A stretch of 36,381 nucleotides of DNA from Bacteroidota bacterium (GTDB lineage Bacteria; Bacteroidota; Bacteroidia; Bacteroidales; DYOH01): assembly GCA_020048155.1 (NCBI GenBank), contig JAIFMY010000232.1, positions 1 to 36,381 of the forward strand, given 5' to 3'. Position numbers and translations under genes: made by a program. Positions 9,250 to 16,614 of this stretch are shown here, piece after piece; the first letter of the stretch is position 1; every line of letters begins with the position of its first letter. The notes beneath the pieces were generated by a model. It saw only the letters and a list, made by a program, of their open reading frames with translations. It searched no databases and was not told the DNA's origin.

Positions 9250-9454
9250 CGCAATTATTGTTGTTTACTTCTGCAAGGTTCTCTGTCTTGGTAATTTTGA
9301 TTAGAAATTCAAGATTTCGGCGGCATCTGCCGCAATCGTCAGAAGCACCTGTTTGCTTTTCAATGTCATCAGCATGTTTCGCTTTACCGGAAATAATCAA
9401 ATCTTTTATCACTTTTTCCGATACCTGATTACAGTTACAAATTATCACTTCCAT
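9230..9454 (-). CDS. BFD-like [2Fe-2S]-binding protein
   Basis: This 74-residue protein has the cysteine pattern of the bacterioferritin-associated ferredoxin (BFD, Fer2_BFD) domain: Cys6 and Cys8 (CNC) followed by Cys41 and Cys44 (CGRC), i.e. C-x-C-x32-C-x2-C. BFD domains bind a [2Fe-2S] cluster and either release iron from bacterioferritin or serve as redox modules. I prefer the ATG at 9454, since MEVIICNC is a typical family start, over a GTG at 9463 that lies inside the putative -7 box. It opens the operon with pdxH and overlaps it by 20 bases. The Asn-rich C-terminal tail is not part of the domain. No bacterioferritin gene is nearby. Confidence 0.85.
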   Translation of the reverse strand: MEVIICNCNQVSEKVIKDLIISGKAKHADDIEKQTGASDDCGRCRRNLEFLIKITKTENLAEVNNNNCDGNNTL

Positions 9455-9462
9455 AACAAGCA

Positions 9463-9470
9463 CAAAAGTA
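9463..9470 (-). promoter_or_regulatory. Candidate -7 box (TACTTTTG) for the BFD-pdxH operon
   Basis: Read on the minus strand, this matches the Bacteroidota TAnnTTTG consensus exactly. It sits only about 9 bases upstream of the ATG at 9454, so the transcript would be nearly leaderless. No good TTTG -33 box was found 19-21 bases upstream, so the call is tentative. Confidence 0.35.
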
Positions 9471-9543
9471 TATTATTTTTAAAAACCAGTAATTGTGTTT
9501 AGCCATTAATTTATATAACAAATTGTGAAGAAAACTAAAAATA

Positions 9544-10869
9544 CTACCTTGCTTTGAGATCGTTACTGCGTTTGGTATAATTGACTATACCATACAAATA
9601 TGCCATGGCAACTTCGTATGTGCGATAAGAAACCATTTGCCCTTTGAAATTAAAATCTTTGGTGGTGAGTTTTTTTACTTCGTCTTCATTGTCTTGGTAA
9701 AGGGTTTCGCCGTATACCAGCGGGCTGTTTACGAGCCTTGTAAGTACCAGATTACGTGCATATATTCCACGAGTGCCAGTAAAAATAGTAGCATTTTGTA
9801 TATATTTCAAGCTTTTCTCAAGTGAGTGTGGTTCTATTTTGGTAAGTTGTATAAATCCTTCCATCACATATTCCGAAATTTCAAGCGAAGCGTCGAATTG
9901 ATTGGTGAGAAGAGCTTTAGCAAAATGCATTCTATCTTCCGTTTTCCTAAGTTCAGACATAATGTATGCACCGGGGATAAAAATCATATTGAAATTTTGT
10001 TTACTACCAATGAGGTTTCCCTTATTGTCGAACCTACCATTTTGGGCATCGGCGTTGTAATGTATTATGATGGTAATGTCGGGGTTAAATGCATTTATAA
10101 TTTTAGCTCGCTGTTCCAACTCATGTTGCTGAAAAAATAGTTGATACAGCTTTTTGGGATCAGTAGTGGCCAATAATAATTTTTTATACTCAGGAGTTAT
10201 TTTTTTGAGATTCAATAAGCTGTCGGCTGTGCGTTGCAAATCATCTTTTATCCACTGGTCAAAGGGCTTTTCAAATGCTGTATGCCCATGTTTATTTCGC
10301 GTCATCATTACATCCGCTCCCAATTTTCGTAACGTATCGGCAAGTATGTAAGCTGTTATATAAGTGATTTCGGCCTCGTAAATGGAGTACACTTCCTTTT
10401 CAGAAGTAATGACTTTTGCCAATCTTGATTCAACAGCTGCTTCTTCAAACGAACCAGCGAAATGGCCGGGATCAAGCGCTACACGCAATCCACGAAGTGG
10501 CAAAGAATCTTTCTCCCTGTAGCGAAAACTATTTTGGGAACCTGGCAAAGCACCGAATTTATCGCGGTTGAATCTTTGAATTTCTTTATTGCTATAAAGT
10601 TCAAGCGAGCGATTGCTATTTATTATTATCCTTTGAAAAATATCGACCTCGTCTGCATATATAGCCGCTTCTACTGAGTTGTTCTTTTTAGCATCAGTAG
10701 AGGCAAACATAATAAGTTGGTCGCCGGTAAGTTCAAAATAATCTTCAAGACTAGCGTTTTTAATCATATAGTTTTTCCTGCTCTCAGGAGTATATGGCAA
10801 TTGTGCTATACTTTGGGAGCAGATACATATAATAAATAAAAAGCAGGAATATGCAATAATACGATTCAT
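9544..10869 (-). CDS. Exported N-acetylmuramoyl-L-alanine amidase (Amidase_3 family)
   Basis: The protein cleaves the bond between N-acetylmuramic acid and L-alanine in peptidoglycan, in the periplasm. Its 441 residues begin with a Sec signal peptide (1-22, cleavage near SIAQ). The Amidase_3 core shows the zinc ligands of the family: His136 in ALDPGHFAG, Glu165 in YEAEIT and His270 in IIIHYNAD, with the DTLRKLGADVMMTR strand between. The final catalytic Glu is not obvious by eye. The 110-residue region before the core and an insertion between the second and third ligands (about 195-265) make it longer than minimal amidases. It stands between the BFD operon and a universal stress gene on the same strand, with gaps of about 90-115 bases, so it may be transcribed alone. 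Confidence 0.85.
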   Translation of the reverse strand: MNRIIAYSCFLFIICICSQSIAQLPYTPESRKNYMIKNASLEDYFELTGDQLIMFASTDAKKNNSVEAAIYADEVDIFQRIIINSNRSLELYSNKEIQRFNRDKFGALPGSQNSFRYREKDSLPLRGLRVALDPGHFAGSFEEAAVESRLAKVITSEKEVYSIYEAEITYITAYILADTLRKLGADVMMTRNKHGHTAFEKPFDQWIKDDLQRTADSLLNLKKITPEYKKLLLATTDPKKLYQLFFQQHELEQRAKIINAFNPDITIIIHYNADAQNGRFDNKGNLIGSKQNFNMIFIPGAYIMSELRKTEDRMHFAKALLTNQFDASLEISEYVMEGFIQLTKIEPHSLEKSLKYIQNATIFTGTRGIYARNLVLTRLVNSPLVYGETLYQDNEDEVKKLTTKDFNFKGQMVSYRTYEVAMAYLYGIVNYTKRSNDLKAR

Positions 10870-10983
10870 TGGTTATACAGATTGTAATGGGTAAACATTC
10901 ATTTCATTCTAATCATGGAAATGTCTAATTCCCAAACGAAACAGCATGTATAATACAAAATTATTGCCAAACTATTCAGTCAT

Positions 10984-11784
10984 TTAGTTTTCGTGATTAT
11001 TTACACACATTACAGGAATCTTAGCCCAATTGGCAATAATATTCTGCTCGGGCACACCCAGCACATAATCCGACATATTGAGGTGTCCCACACTCGATAT
11101 CAAAATCATATCGGCATTAACATTCTTTGCATACTGAATGATATGCTCTGTGAAACTGCCCTTGGTTTCAGCATAAATAATATCAAATGGAAGATTATTC
11201 ATCTCAGCAGCATTTTGCATAAACTTAAGATGCTCATTTAGTTTAGTTTGTATAACTTTTTCATCTATACCCCGAACAAAAAAGTGCAACTTACAAGTAT
11301 ACAACTGCGAAAGGTATTGTACCCATTGCAACATGCTCTTCCTATCAAATTTCACATCTACGGGTATAACCAAATTGAGCAATTGGTTTCCATTCACTTG
11401 TTCTTGAATAACCAAAAAGGGAACCCTGGCATTTTCAATAATTTTAAGTGCGAAACTACCGGTGTATTTCTGCATGCCTTTTATACCATGCGTACCCATA
11501 ATCATGAGTCGAGCATGCAACTCATGAGCCACTTCATGTATTGTTCTGAACAGGTTACCTGCTCTTACCGTAACCTCAAGCTCCACACCATGCTTTTCTA
11601 ATACAGTTTCGGCCACAGCTACGAGTTTTCTGCCTGCATCATGCACCATGCCCAGGTTTTCAACTATATGCACCAGCACTATTTTCTCACCAGATTTTGA
11701 AGTGAGCCGCAAAGCAGCTTCCAGTGCAAATTCAGACAATTTCGTAAAATCCCAAGGTACCAATAATGAATTCTCGTTAGCCAT
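10984..11784 (-). CDS. Universal stress protein with two UspA domains
   Basis: The 266-residue protein contains two UspA folds in tandem. The first (about 1-140) starts SLLVPWDFT and carries a nucleotide-loop-like motif GTHG followed by GSFA, one residue shorter than the canonical G-x2-G-x9-G-S/T spacing. The second (about 145-266) starts LLNLVIPVD and has a more degenerate loop (SSVGHLNMSDYVLG). Tandem USPs of this size are common in Bacteroidota and are linked with stress, stasis or redox adaptation. I chose the ATG at 11784, where the product begins MANENSLLVPWDF. An in-frame start at 11811 would overlap the candidate -7 box. No operon partner is evident. Confidence 0.92.
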   Translation of the reverse strand: MANENSLLVPWDFTKLSEFALEAALRLTSKSGEKIVLVHIVENLGMVHDAGRKLVAVAETVLEKHGVELEVTVRAGNLFRTIHEVAHELHARLMIMGTHGIKGMQKYTGSFALKIIENARVPFLVIQEQVNGNQLLNLVIPVDVKFDRKSMLQWVQYLSQLYTCKLHFFVRGIDEKVIQTKLNEHLKFMQNAAEMNNLPFDIIYAETKGSFTEHIIQYAKNVNADMILISSVGHLNMSDYVLGVPEQNIIANWAKIPVMCVNNHEN

Positions 11785-11808
11785 GTTGTGTAGGAAAGTA
11801 AATACAGA

Positions 11809-11816
11809 CAAAAATA
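11809..11816 (-). promoter_or_regulatory. Candidate -7 box (TATTTTTG) for the universal stress gene
   Basis: On the minus strand this fits TAnnTTTG and lies about 25 bases upstream of the ATG at 11784, a normal leader length. No clear -33 TTTG was found at the expected spacing. Confidence 0.35.
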
Positions 11817-11971
11817 AAGAAAGATTGGTTCTTAGAGCATCTTTGTAAAAAATAAAAAAGAGAGTATACTAAATTTCCCAATTACTTATGTAAATTATAT
11901 TTTCATACATATATTAACGGAGTATGCATGGGATTTGTTTCAAAAAAAAGCATCAAAAAAATTATCCAACT

Positions 11972-12003
11972 CAAAAGATTTTTTCAAAAACAAAAGATTT
12001 TTT
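11972..12003 (+). repeat. Two direct copies of CAAAAGATTTTTT upstream of the TAXI gene
   Basis: The 13-base word occurs at 11972-11984 and 11991-12003, so the period is 19 bases. It lies 60-95 bases before the start of the double-TAXI gene. It could be a pair of protein-binding sites or a curved A/T tract. The low sequence complexity makes chance quite possible. Confidence 0.4.
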
Positions 12004-12065
12004 TTATTACTTTAGAGTTTGGCTAAATTCTTGTAATAGCAAGATAGAAATAAAAGCTTTTGAAA

Positions 12066-13802
12066 ATGGAAAATTTTAGGCTATATATTGTAAATATGTT
12101 GATGCTAATGATATTGGCATCAAGTTCAAAGAGTCAAATCACTGTTTATTCAGGTTTGGAAGGTGGCTCGTACAACCAAATGGCATTGGATATGGCCAAT
12201 GTGTGCACCGGACTCAAAATAGAGAAAAGCAAGGGCAGTGTCGACAATTTCAGGAAACTGATGACTAAAGATGGGCCATTGATTGCATTTTTGCAAGAAG
12301 ATGTAATTATAGACGAGCAATACAAAGACCTGCAAGAAGGTACATTTCGCTTAGATGGAATGAGAGTTATTCTGCCTTTGGGGCTCGAAGAAATTCATTT
12401 GGTAGTGAAAGCCGATAGCAAACTAAAAGGCTTAAAAGATTTGCGAGGCAAACGTGTGAATATAGGTTCAGATGGACAGGGCACCACCATCACCGCTAAA
12501 ATGATTAAAGAAATAACAAAGAGTCAGTGGCGTGACCATACATTGCCATGGGACAGCGTAATTCCGGCTCTTCTGGCACGCAAAATTGATGCGTTCATTT
12601 TTGTTGGCGCCACACCAGTAATCAAATTTACTGATGAGTATAAAGACCAACTAAAAATATTGCCGTTGGACGATGACCGATTGAGAGAATTTTATCATAA
12701 AACAATTATTGCCGCTGGAGCATATCCTTTCGTAACATCCGATGTAGTTACTTATGGTGTAAAATCGTTGTTGGTTACCAACTTAGATAAATTGGATGCA
12801 AAAAATATATCTCAGTTAGACAATTTTGTAGATGAACTGTACAAAGGTAGCCAAACACAATTAACAAATGGTCACTCCAAATGGAAATCAGTTGAATATG
12901 ACTTGAGCTCAATAGATTGGATACCCTATGCATATGCTTTCGACTTATTTCACCCAACCCCCAAAGCTGGCAGCGACCTCAATTTGCTTTCAGGTATTAC
13001 CGGAGGGTCGTACGAAACGTTTGCACACGATATTGAGAAAATATCAGGCGCTGTAAAATCGGTAACCACATCCAAAGGCAGTGTCGACAATTTCAGACAA
13101 TTATATCGTCGTGAGTCGATATACTTATGCTTCATGCAACAAGACGTGCTTGCACAACAAAGAATGGAAGATATTGCCTATGAAACCGAATATACTAAAA
13201 ATATGCGGGTAATTCTGCCATTGGCATTCGAAGAAATACATCTCATCACCCGAAAATCTGATAAAATAACTGATGTGAAAATGCTAAAGAAAAAGCGGAT
13301 AGCCATTGGTTCTATTTTTCAGGGTACGCATCTCACATCTAAACTGATACGAGATATTGTAAAAGGAGAGTGGATAGAAATACCTATGCCTATAGATTCA
13401 GTAATCATAGCTATGCAAAAGAAGCAAATAGACGGATTTTTCTTTGTAGGAAGCTCTCCGGTCAGTAAATTTTTGGAATTGCCTGAAAACTCTGATTTAC
13501 AAATAGTATCGCTCAATAACCCAAAGCTAGAAAAGGTATACACCCCCATAATCATAAAAGCAGGTACATATCCGTGGCAAAATACAGATGTCAATACATT
13601 TGCAGTTACTAGCGTGTTGGTGACAAATATACAAGATGAAACTCCTGAGCAGCGAGCACAAATAGAAAAATTACTCAACGATATAAAATCCAATATTTCT
13701 ACCCTTCAGGCAACTGGTCATCCCAAATGGAAGGAAGTAACATTTGATTTTAAAAATGTGAAATGGGAAATATATGATGTATCAAAATCCATTTTTAATT
13801 AA
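12066..13802 (+). CDS. Double-domain TAXI-family (TRAP-type) solute-binding protein
   Basis: The 578-residue protein consists of two TAXI solute-receptor domains in tandem, about 25-290 and 302-578. The same landmarks recur in both halves: SG.xGGSY (29-35 and ~308-314), SKGSVDNFR (55-63 and ~335-343) and MRVILPL..EEIHL (98-109 and ~379-390). Each half ends with TGHPKWK-like or NGHSKWK-like blocks. A signal peptide precedes the first domain (cleavage around SSKSQ, residue ~24). TAXI proteins normally are single ~320-residue periplasmic receptors that pass a solute to a TRAP DctQM permease. No permease gene is present in this window. The ATG at 12066 is preferred over a TTG at 12060. The SPOR-like gene follows 25 bases downstream. 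Confidence 0.88.
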   Translation: MENFRLYIVNMLMLMILASSSKSQITVYSGLEGGSYNQMALDMANVCTGLKIEKSKGSVDNFRKLMTKDGPLIAFLQEDVIIDEQYKDLQEGTFRLDGMRVILPLGLEEIHLVVKADSKLKGLKDLRGKRVNIGSDGQGTTITAKMIKEITKSQWRDHTLPWDSVIPALLARKIDAFIFVGATPVIKFTDEYKDQLKILPLDDDRLREFYHKTIIAAGAYPFVTSDVVTYGVKSLLVTNLDKLDAKNISQLDNFVDELYKGSQTQLTNGHSKWKSVEYDLSSIDWIPYAYAFDLFHPTPKAGSDLNLLSGITGGSYETFAHDIEKISGAVKSVTTSKGSVDNFRQLYRRESIYLCFMQQDVLAQQRMEDIAYETEYTKNMRVILPLAFEEIHLITRKSDKITDVKMLKKKRIAIGSIFQGTHLTSKLIRDIVKGEWIEIPMPIDSVIIAMQKKQIDGFFFVGSSPVSKFLELPENSDLQIVSLNNPKLEKVYTPIIIKAGTYPWQNTDVNTFAVTSVLVTNIQDETPEQRAQIEKLLNDIKSNISTLQATGHPKWKEVTFDFKNVKWEIYDVSKSIFN

Positions 13803-13827
13803 TGTAATCATTATATTTGAAAACTTT

Positions 13828-14439
13828 ATGAAACAACATCATATATCTAAAACCATGTTTGCAATCAGAAATTTACTTTTCGCAGCAGCAGTTCTGTTGA
13901 CTTTCGGAAGTTTCTCGTCGCGCATATTTCTTCCATCCGACCAACTCATCCACTCTTCAGAATCAGCATACAAACAGATGAATTTTCAATGGTTTTTTGT
14001 GAGGATACGCATAGATGAAAAACTAAAAAGATACTACCTTGTAGGTACACCATCACGCATCGAAAATGGCTCTCTCGAAGATTTTCGTCAGCGGCTTTGG
14101 TGGGGCATTACACATAAGCAGCTTGCTATTGGCCCATTTATGACAACTGAAGAAGCCGAAAATGCAAAATTACATTATAGAGCAAGCCGCGAACGAATAG
14201 ACAAAGCCGAAACTGCTCCAAGTGGCGAAGTAGCTTGGTTTTTGCTTTCGGTGAAAGAAATAAAACGAGCAGGCGCATACAAACTCATTCGTATGCCAGC
14301 CCGTACAGCTACTGGTACTATGGACGAGTTTCTGGATGCACTTTACGAAGGTATGACTTTTGAACATCTTGTAGTGGGTGCTTTTTTCGACCCTACCCAG
14401 GCTGAGATAGCTAAAAATATCTATAGAGAAAACGAATAA
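13828..14439 (+). CDS. Exported SPOR-like two-repeat protein
   Basis: The 203-residue protein has a hydrophobic N-terminus (about 10-30) that is either a signal peptide or an anchor. Two related segments follow, each consisting of WFFVRI/WFLLSV, an RY-YLVGTP or YKLIRMP strand, an EDF/DEF helix and a terminal block: QLAIGPFMTTEEAENAKLHY (about 101-120) and HLVVGAFFDPTQAEIAKNIY (about 181-200). The '.VGxFxxxxxAExAK' ending is typical of SPOR peptidoglycan-binding modules, but full assignment is not certain. It follows the double-TAXI gene by 25 bases and is probably co-transcribed. I use the ATG at 13828 because upstream in-frame starts overlap that gene. Confidence 0.75.
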   Translation: MKQHHISKTMFAIRNLLFAAAVLLTFGSFSSRIFLPSDQLIHSSESAYKQMNFQWFFVRIRIDEKLKRYYLVGTPSRIENGSLEDFRQRLWWGITHKQLAIGPFMTTEEAENAKLHYRASRERIDKAETAPSGEVAWFLLSVKEIKRAGAYKLIRMPARTATGTMDEFLDALYEGMTFEHLVVGAFFDPTQAEIAKNIYRENE

Positions 14440-14469
14440 ATCGTTTTTTACAAATCTAAAAACATGCTG

Positions 14470-14499
14470 CGGCATCTTGCTTTTATAAGGAAGATGCCG
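14470..14499 (+). terminator. Hairpin terminator after the SPOR-like gene
   Basis: CGGCATCTT (14470-14478) pairs perfectly with AAGATGCCG (14491-14499) around a 12-base loop, 30 bases past the stop, and is followed by TTTGGTATTTATT. The T-tract is imperfect but the position fits an intrinsic terminator. Confidence 0.6.
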
Positions 14500-14575
14500 T
14501 TTGGTATTTATTAAACCCACCCAACAAAATCCAGAAAACTTAAAATATATTAAAGTCAGCTTTTTATATAAAATA

Positions 14576-14608
14576 TTTGTTCTAAATTAAAAGTTTTGTT
14601 TAACTTTG
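14576..14608 (+). promoter_or_regulatory. Full Bacteroidota-type promoter for the MerR/B12 regulator
   Basis: TTTG at 14576-14579 and TAACTTTG at 14601-14608 are separated by 21 bases, matching TTTG-N19-21-TAnnTTTG. Transcription would start near 14613-14616, about 30 bases before the ATG at 14644. This rules out the upstream in-frame start at 14596. Confidence 0.65.
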
Positions 14609-14643
14609 CTCAAAACATTATTAAACATATTTCATTTCCTTTC

Positions 14644-15522
14644 ATGGCTAAGTACTCTATCAATGTTTTAGAACGTCTATCAAACGTTAAAGCCCATACC
14701 ATACGCATTTGGGAAAAAAGATACAACCTTTTCGAACCTGACCGCACAAGTACCAACATACGTTATTACAACGATGATGAACTTAAAAAACTTCTCAATA
14801 TTACCATTTTATACGAAAATGGGTTCAAAATATCGCAAATAGCTAAGTTCAACAATACTGAACTATCAAAAAAAGCAGATGAAGTATCGAAACTGAAACA
14901 TCAGACGAACTCCGAGATTACCAGAATGCTTATACATATGATAGATTTCAATGAAGGCGGCTTCATCACCTCCATCGACGATGCAGTAGCTAAAATAGGA
15001 ATAGATCAAGCATTTCTGAGCACTATTTATCCATTTTTGCAACGCGTGGGTGTAATGTGGCAAACCGGTTCAATAAAAACTACTCACGAACATTTTGTTT
15101 CAAACATCATAAGGCGTAAACTTATACTTGCAGCAGAGGAAATACAACCTCAACCAACCAAAACGCCTTTTTTGCTATTTTTGCCCGAAGGCGAATGGCA
15201 CGAATTAGGGCTCCTATTTAACAATTATATCATCAGAAAACACCTACGTAAAGTATACTACCTTGGCCAGTCGGTACCATTACAAGACATGAACGAAATA
15301 ATACATAAAGAAAAAAAAATACATCTGCTACTTACCATTACGGCAGTGTACTCCGGTCGCGAGCTTATTCAGTATCTGTTTGAAGTAGCAAAACAATTTC
15401 CGGAGAACAAAATATTTGTAGCCGGCCATCAAATAGCAGCCATAAGAGCTACTTTGCCACGCAACGTGTATAAAATTTTAAGTCCTGCCGAATTAATTGA
15501 ACAACTGGCACATCTCGATTAA
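14644..15522 (+). CDS. MerR-family regulator with a cobalamin-binding (CarH/LitR-like) domain
   Basis: The 292-residue protein has an N-terminal MerR helix-turn-helix (1-75, YSINVLERLSNVKAHTIRIWEKRY then RYYNDDEL). A helical bundle (about 90-165) and a Rossmann-type B12-binding domain (about 173-292) follow. The bundle carries W-x9-EH (Trp139, Glu149, His150), the upper-axial adenosylcobalamin signature of CarH. The B12 domain carries EWHELG (184-189) with His186 at the lower-ligand position of the D/E-x-H-x-x-G motif. CarH proteins bind DNA in the dark as AdoCbl tetramers and release it in light. The regulated genes are unknown, and no carotenoid or photolyase gene is in the window. The gene has its own promoter and terminator and so looks monocistronic. 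Confidence 0.9.
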   Translation: MAKYSINVLERLSNVKAHTIRIWEKRYNLFEPDRTSTNIRYYNDDELKKLLNITILYENGFKISQIAKFNNTELSKKADEVSKLKHQTNSEITRMLIHMIDFNEGGFITSIDDAVAKIGIDQAFLSTIYPFLQRVGVMWQTGSIKTTHEHFVSNIIRRKLILAAEEIQPQPTKTPFLLFLPEGEWHELGLLFNNYIIRKHLRKVYYLGQSVPLQDMNEIIHKEKKIHLLLTITAVYSGRELIQYLFEVAKQFPENKIFVAGHQIAAIRATLPRNVYKILSPAELIEQLAHLD

Positions 15523-15593
15523 CAAAAAAACAGTAATTTCACACCAAAAATTTGCTCCCAATTCACATAAGCAGATAAAATATATACAAGAAA

Positions 15594-15621
15594 ATACCTT
15601 AACGTGCAATCAATAAGGTAT
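15594..15621 (+). repeat. Short inverted repeat between the MerR gene and its terminator
   Basis: ATACCTTA (15594-15601) and TAAGGTAT (15614-15621) form a perfect 8-base dyad with a 12-base spacer. It could be an operator for the upstream regulator or chance; nothing else marks it. Confidence 0.35.
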
Positions 15622-15653
15622 AGTTGTTTCCATAAATTAGTTTTACATAATAT

Positions 15654-15684
15654 AAGCTTCGGCACATCGCCGAAGCTTTTTTTT
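15654..15684 (+). terminator. Strong rho-independent terminator after the MerR/B12 gene
   Basis: AAGCTTCGGC (15654-15663) and GCCGAAGCTT (15669-15678) form a perfect 10-base stem with a 5-base loop, running into eight T residues (15677-15684). It isolates the regulator from the kdsA-like operon. Confidence 0.9.
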
Positions 15685-15734
15685 ATAGACTAATGAATTA
15701 ACACATTATAAAGAATTTGTAAGTATCTTTTGCT

Positions 15735-15742
15735 TATATTTG
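15735..15742 (+). promoter_or_regulatory. Candidate -7 box (TATATTTG) for the kdsA-like operon
   Basis: It matches TAnnTTTG exactly and lies 32 bases before the ATG at 15775. TTTG at 15716-15719 is only 15 bases upstream, shorter than the usual 19-21, so the -33 assignment is uncertain. Confidence 0.5.
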
Positions 15743-15774
15743 CGCCAAAATACATATACATACGCGTAACAAAT

Positions 15775-16611
15775 ATGAGTATCAAAAAAGTGCAGGTAGG
15801 TAATATTACTTGCGGAAACGATGAATTATTCCTGATATCAGGTCCATGTGTAGTAGAAACCGAACAAATAATGCTCGAAACTGCAGATTATTTGAAGAAC
15901 ATTTCCGAATCTCTCAACATCAAGGTCATCTACAAATCTTCATTCATGAAGGACAACCGCAGTACCACCGGGTATTACCAAGGACCTGGCATTGAAGAAG
16001 GAATTCGAATACTTCAGCGAATTAAAAACGACTATGGATTTCCGATACTTAGCGATGTACACTACCCGGAACAAGTAAAAATGGCCGCCGAAGTACTTGA
16101 CGTTATTCAGATTCCTGCATACTTATGCATGCAAACTACCCTGGTAACTGAAGCTGCTAAAACCGGAAAAGTAATAAACATAAAACACGGTCAGTTTTTG
16201 GCACCCGAAAACATGGATAAGCCAGCCCAAAAAGCTGTTGATGCCGGCAACGATCAAATCATACTTACAGAAAGAGGTTATACTTTTGGTTACAACGACC
16301 TGATTGTAGATCCACGCAGTTTCTATCACCTCAGAGAAACAGGCTACCCAGTGGTATTTGATATCACACACAGCATTCGTAAATATGGTATACCCAGCAG
16401 CGACCCACGCGGTGGTGCACGCCAATACCTGCCCACTATATCACGTGCAGGTGTAGCATCGGGTGTAGATGGTATTTTCATAGAAGCGCATCCTGAGCCA
16501 TCAAAGGCACTTTGCGATGCAGCAAGCCAACTCTGTGTTTACGAACTGGAAGAGTTCCTCAAACCTTTGCTCGAAATTCATGCTATAAACAAAAAATATA
16601 AATTCGATTAA
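15775..16611 (+). CDS. kdsA: Divergent metal-type Kdo-8-phosphate synthase (KdsA family)
   Basis: KdsA condenses phosphoenolpyruvate with D-arabinose 5-phosphate to give Kdo-8-phosphate. The 278-residue length and the TIM-barrel blocks fit: SGPCVVE, KSSF, DVH, QIPAYL, GQFLAPENM, ERGYTFGYNDL, FDITHS and IFIEAHPEP. The ligands of the metal-dependent class are present (Cys25, His199, Glu237, Asp248). Several near-invariant family positions differ: KANRS is KDNRS (59-63), RQTDL is MQTTL (119-123), KKGQF is KHGQF, and the loop after THS reads IRKYGIPSSDPRGG. These positions lie in or near the aldose-phosphate site in known KdsA structures, so a different acceptor is possible. The ATG at 15775 sits after a TAnnTTTG box, and the transaldolase gene begins 3 bases after the stop. 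Confidence 0.85.
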   Translation: MSIKKVQVGNITCGNDELFLISGPCVVETEQIMLETADYLKNISESLNIKVIYKSSFMKDNRSTTGYYQGPGIEEGIRILQRIKNDYGFPILSDVHYPEQVKMAAEVLDVIQIPAYLCMQTTLVTEAAKTGKVINIKHGQFLAPENMDKPAQKAVDAGNDQIILTERGYTFGYNDLIVDPRSFYHLRETGYPVVFDITHSIRKYGIPSSDPRGGARQYLPTISRAGVASGVDGIFIEAHPEPSKALCDAASQLCVYELEEFLKPLLEIHAINKKYKFD

Positions 16612-16614
16612 AAC

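Noticed and set aside
12008-12015. TACTTTAG as the -7 box of the double-TAXI gene
   Set aside because: It misses the TTTG core by one base and has no -33 TTTG at a suitable distance, so I did not list it as a promoter.
15775-16611. Assignment of the synthase as a DAHP synthase (E4P acceptor)
   Set aside because: The KPRTS motif of DAHP synthases is absent and the Kdo-8-P-type K-x-NRS is present, so KdsA is the nearer family even though the acceptor may differ.
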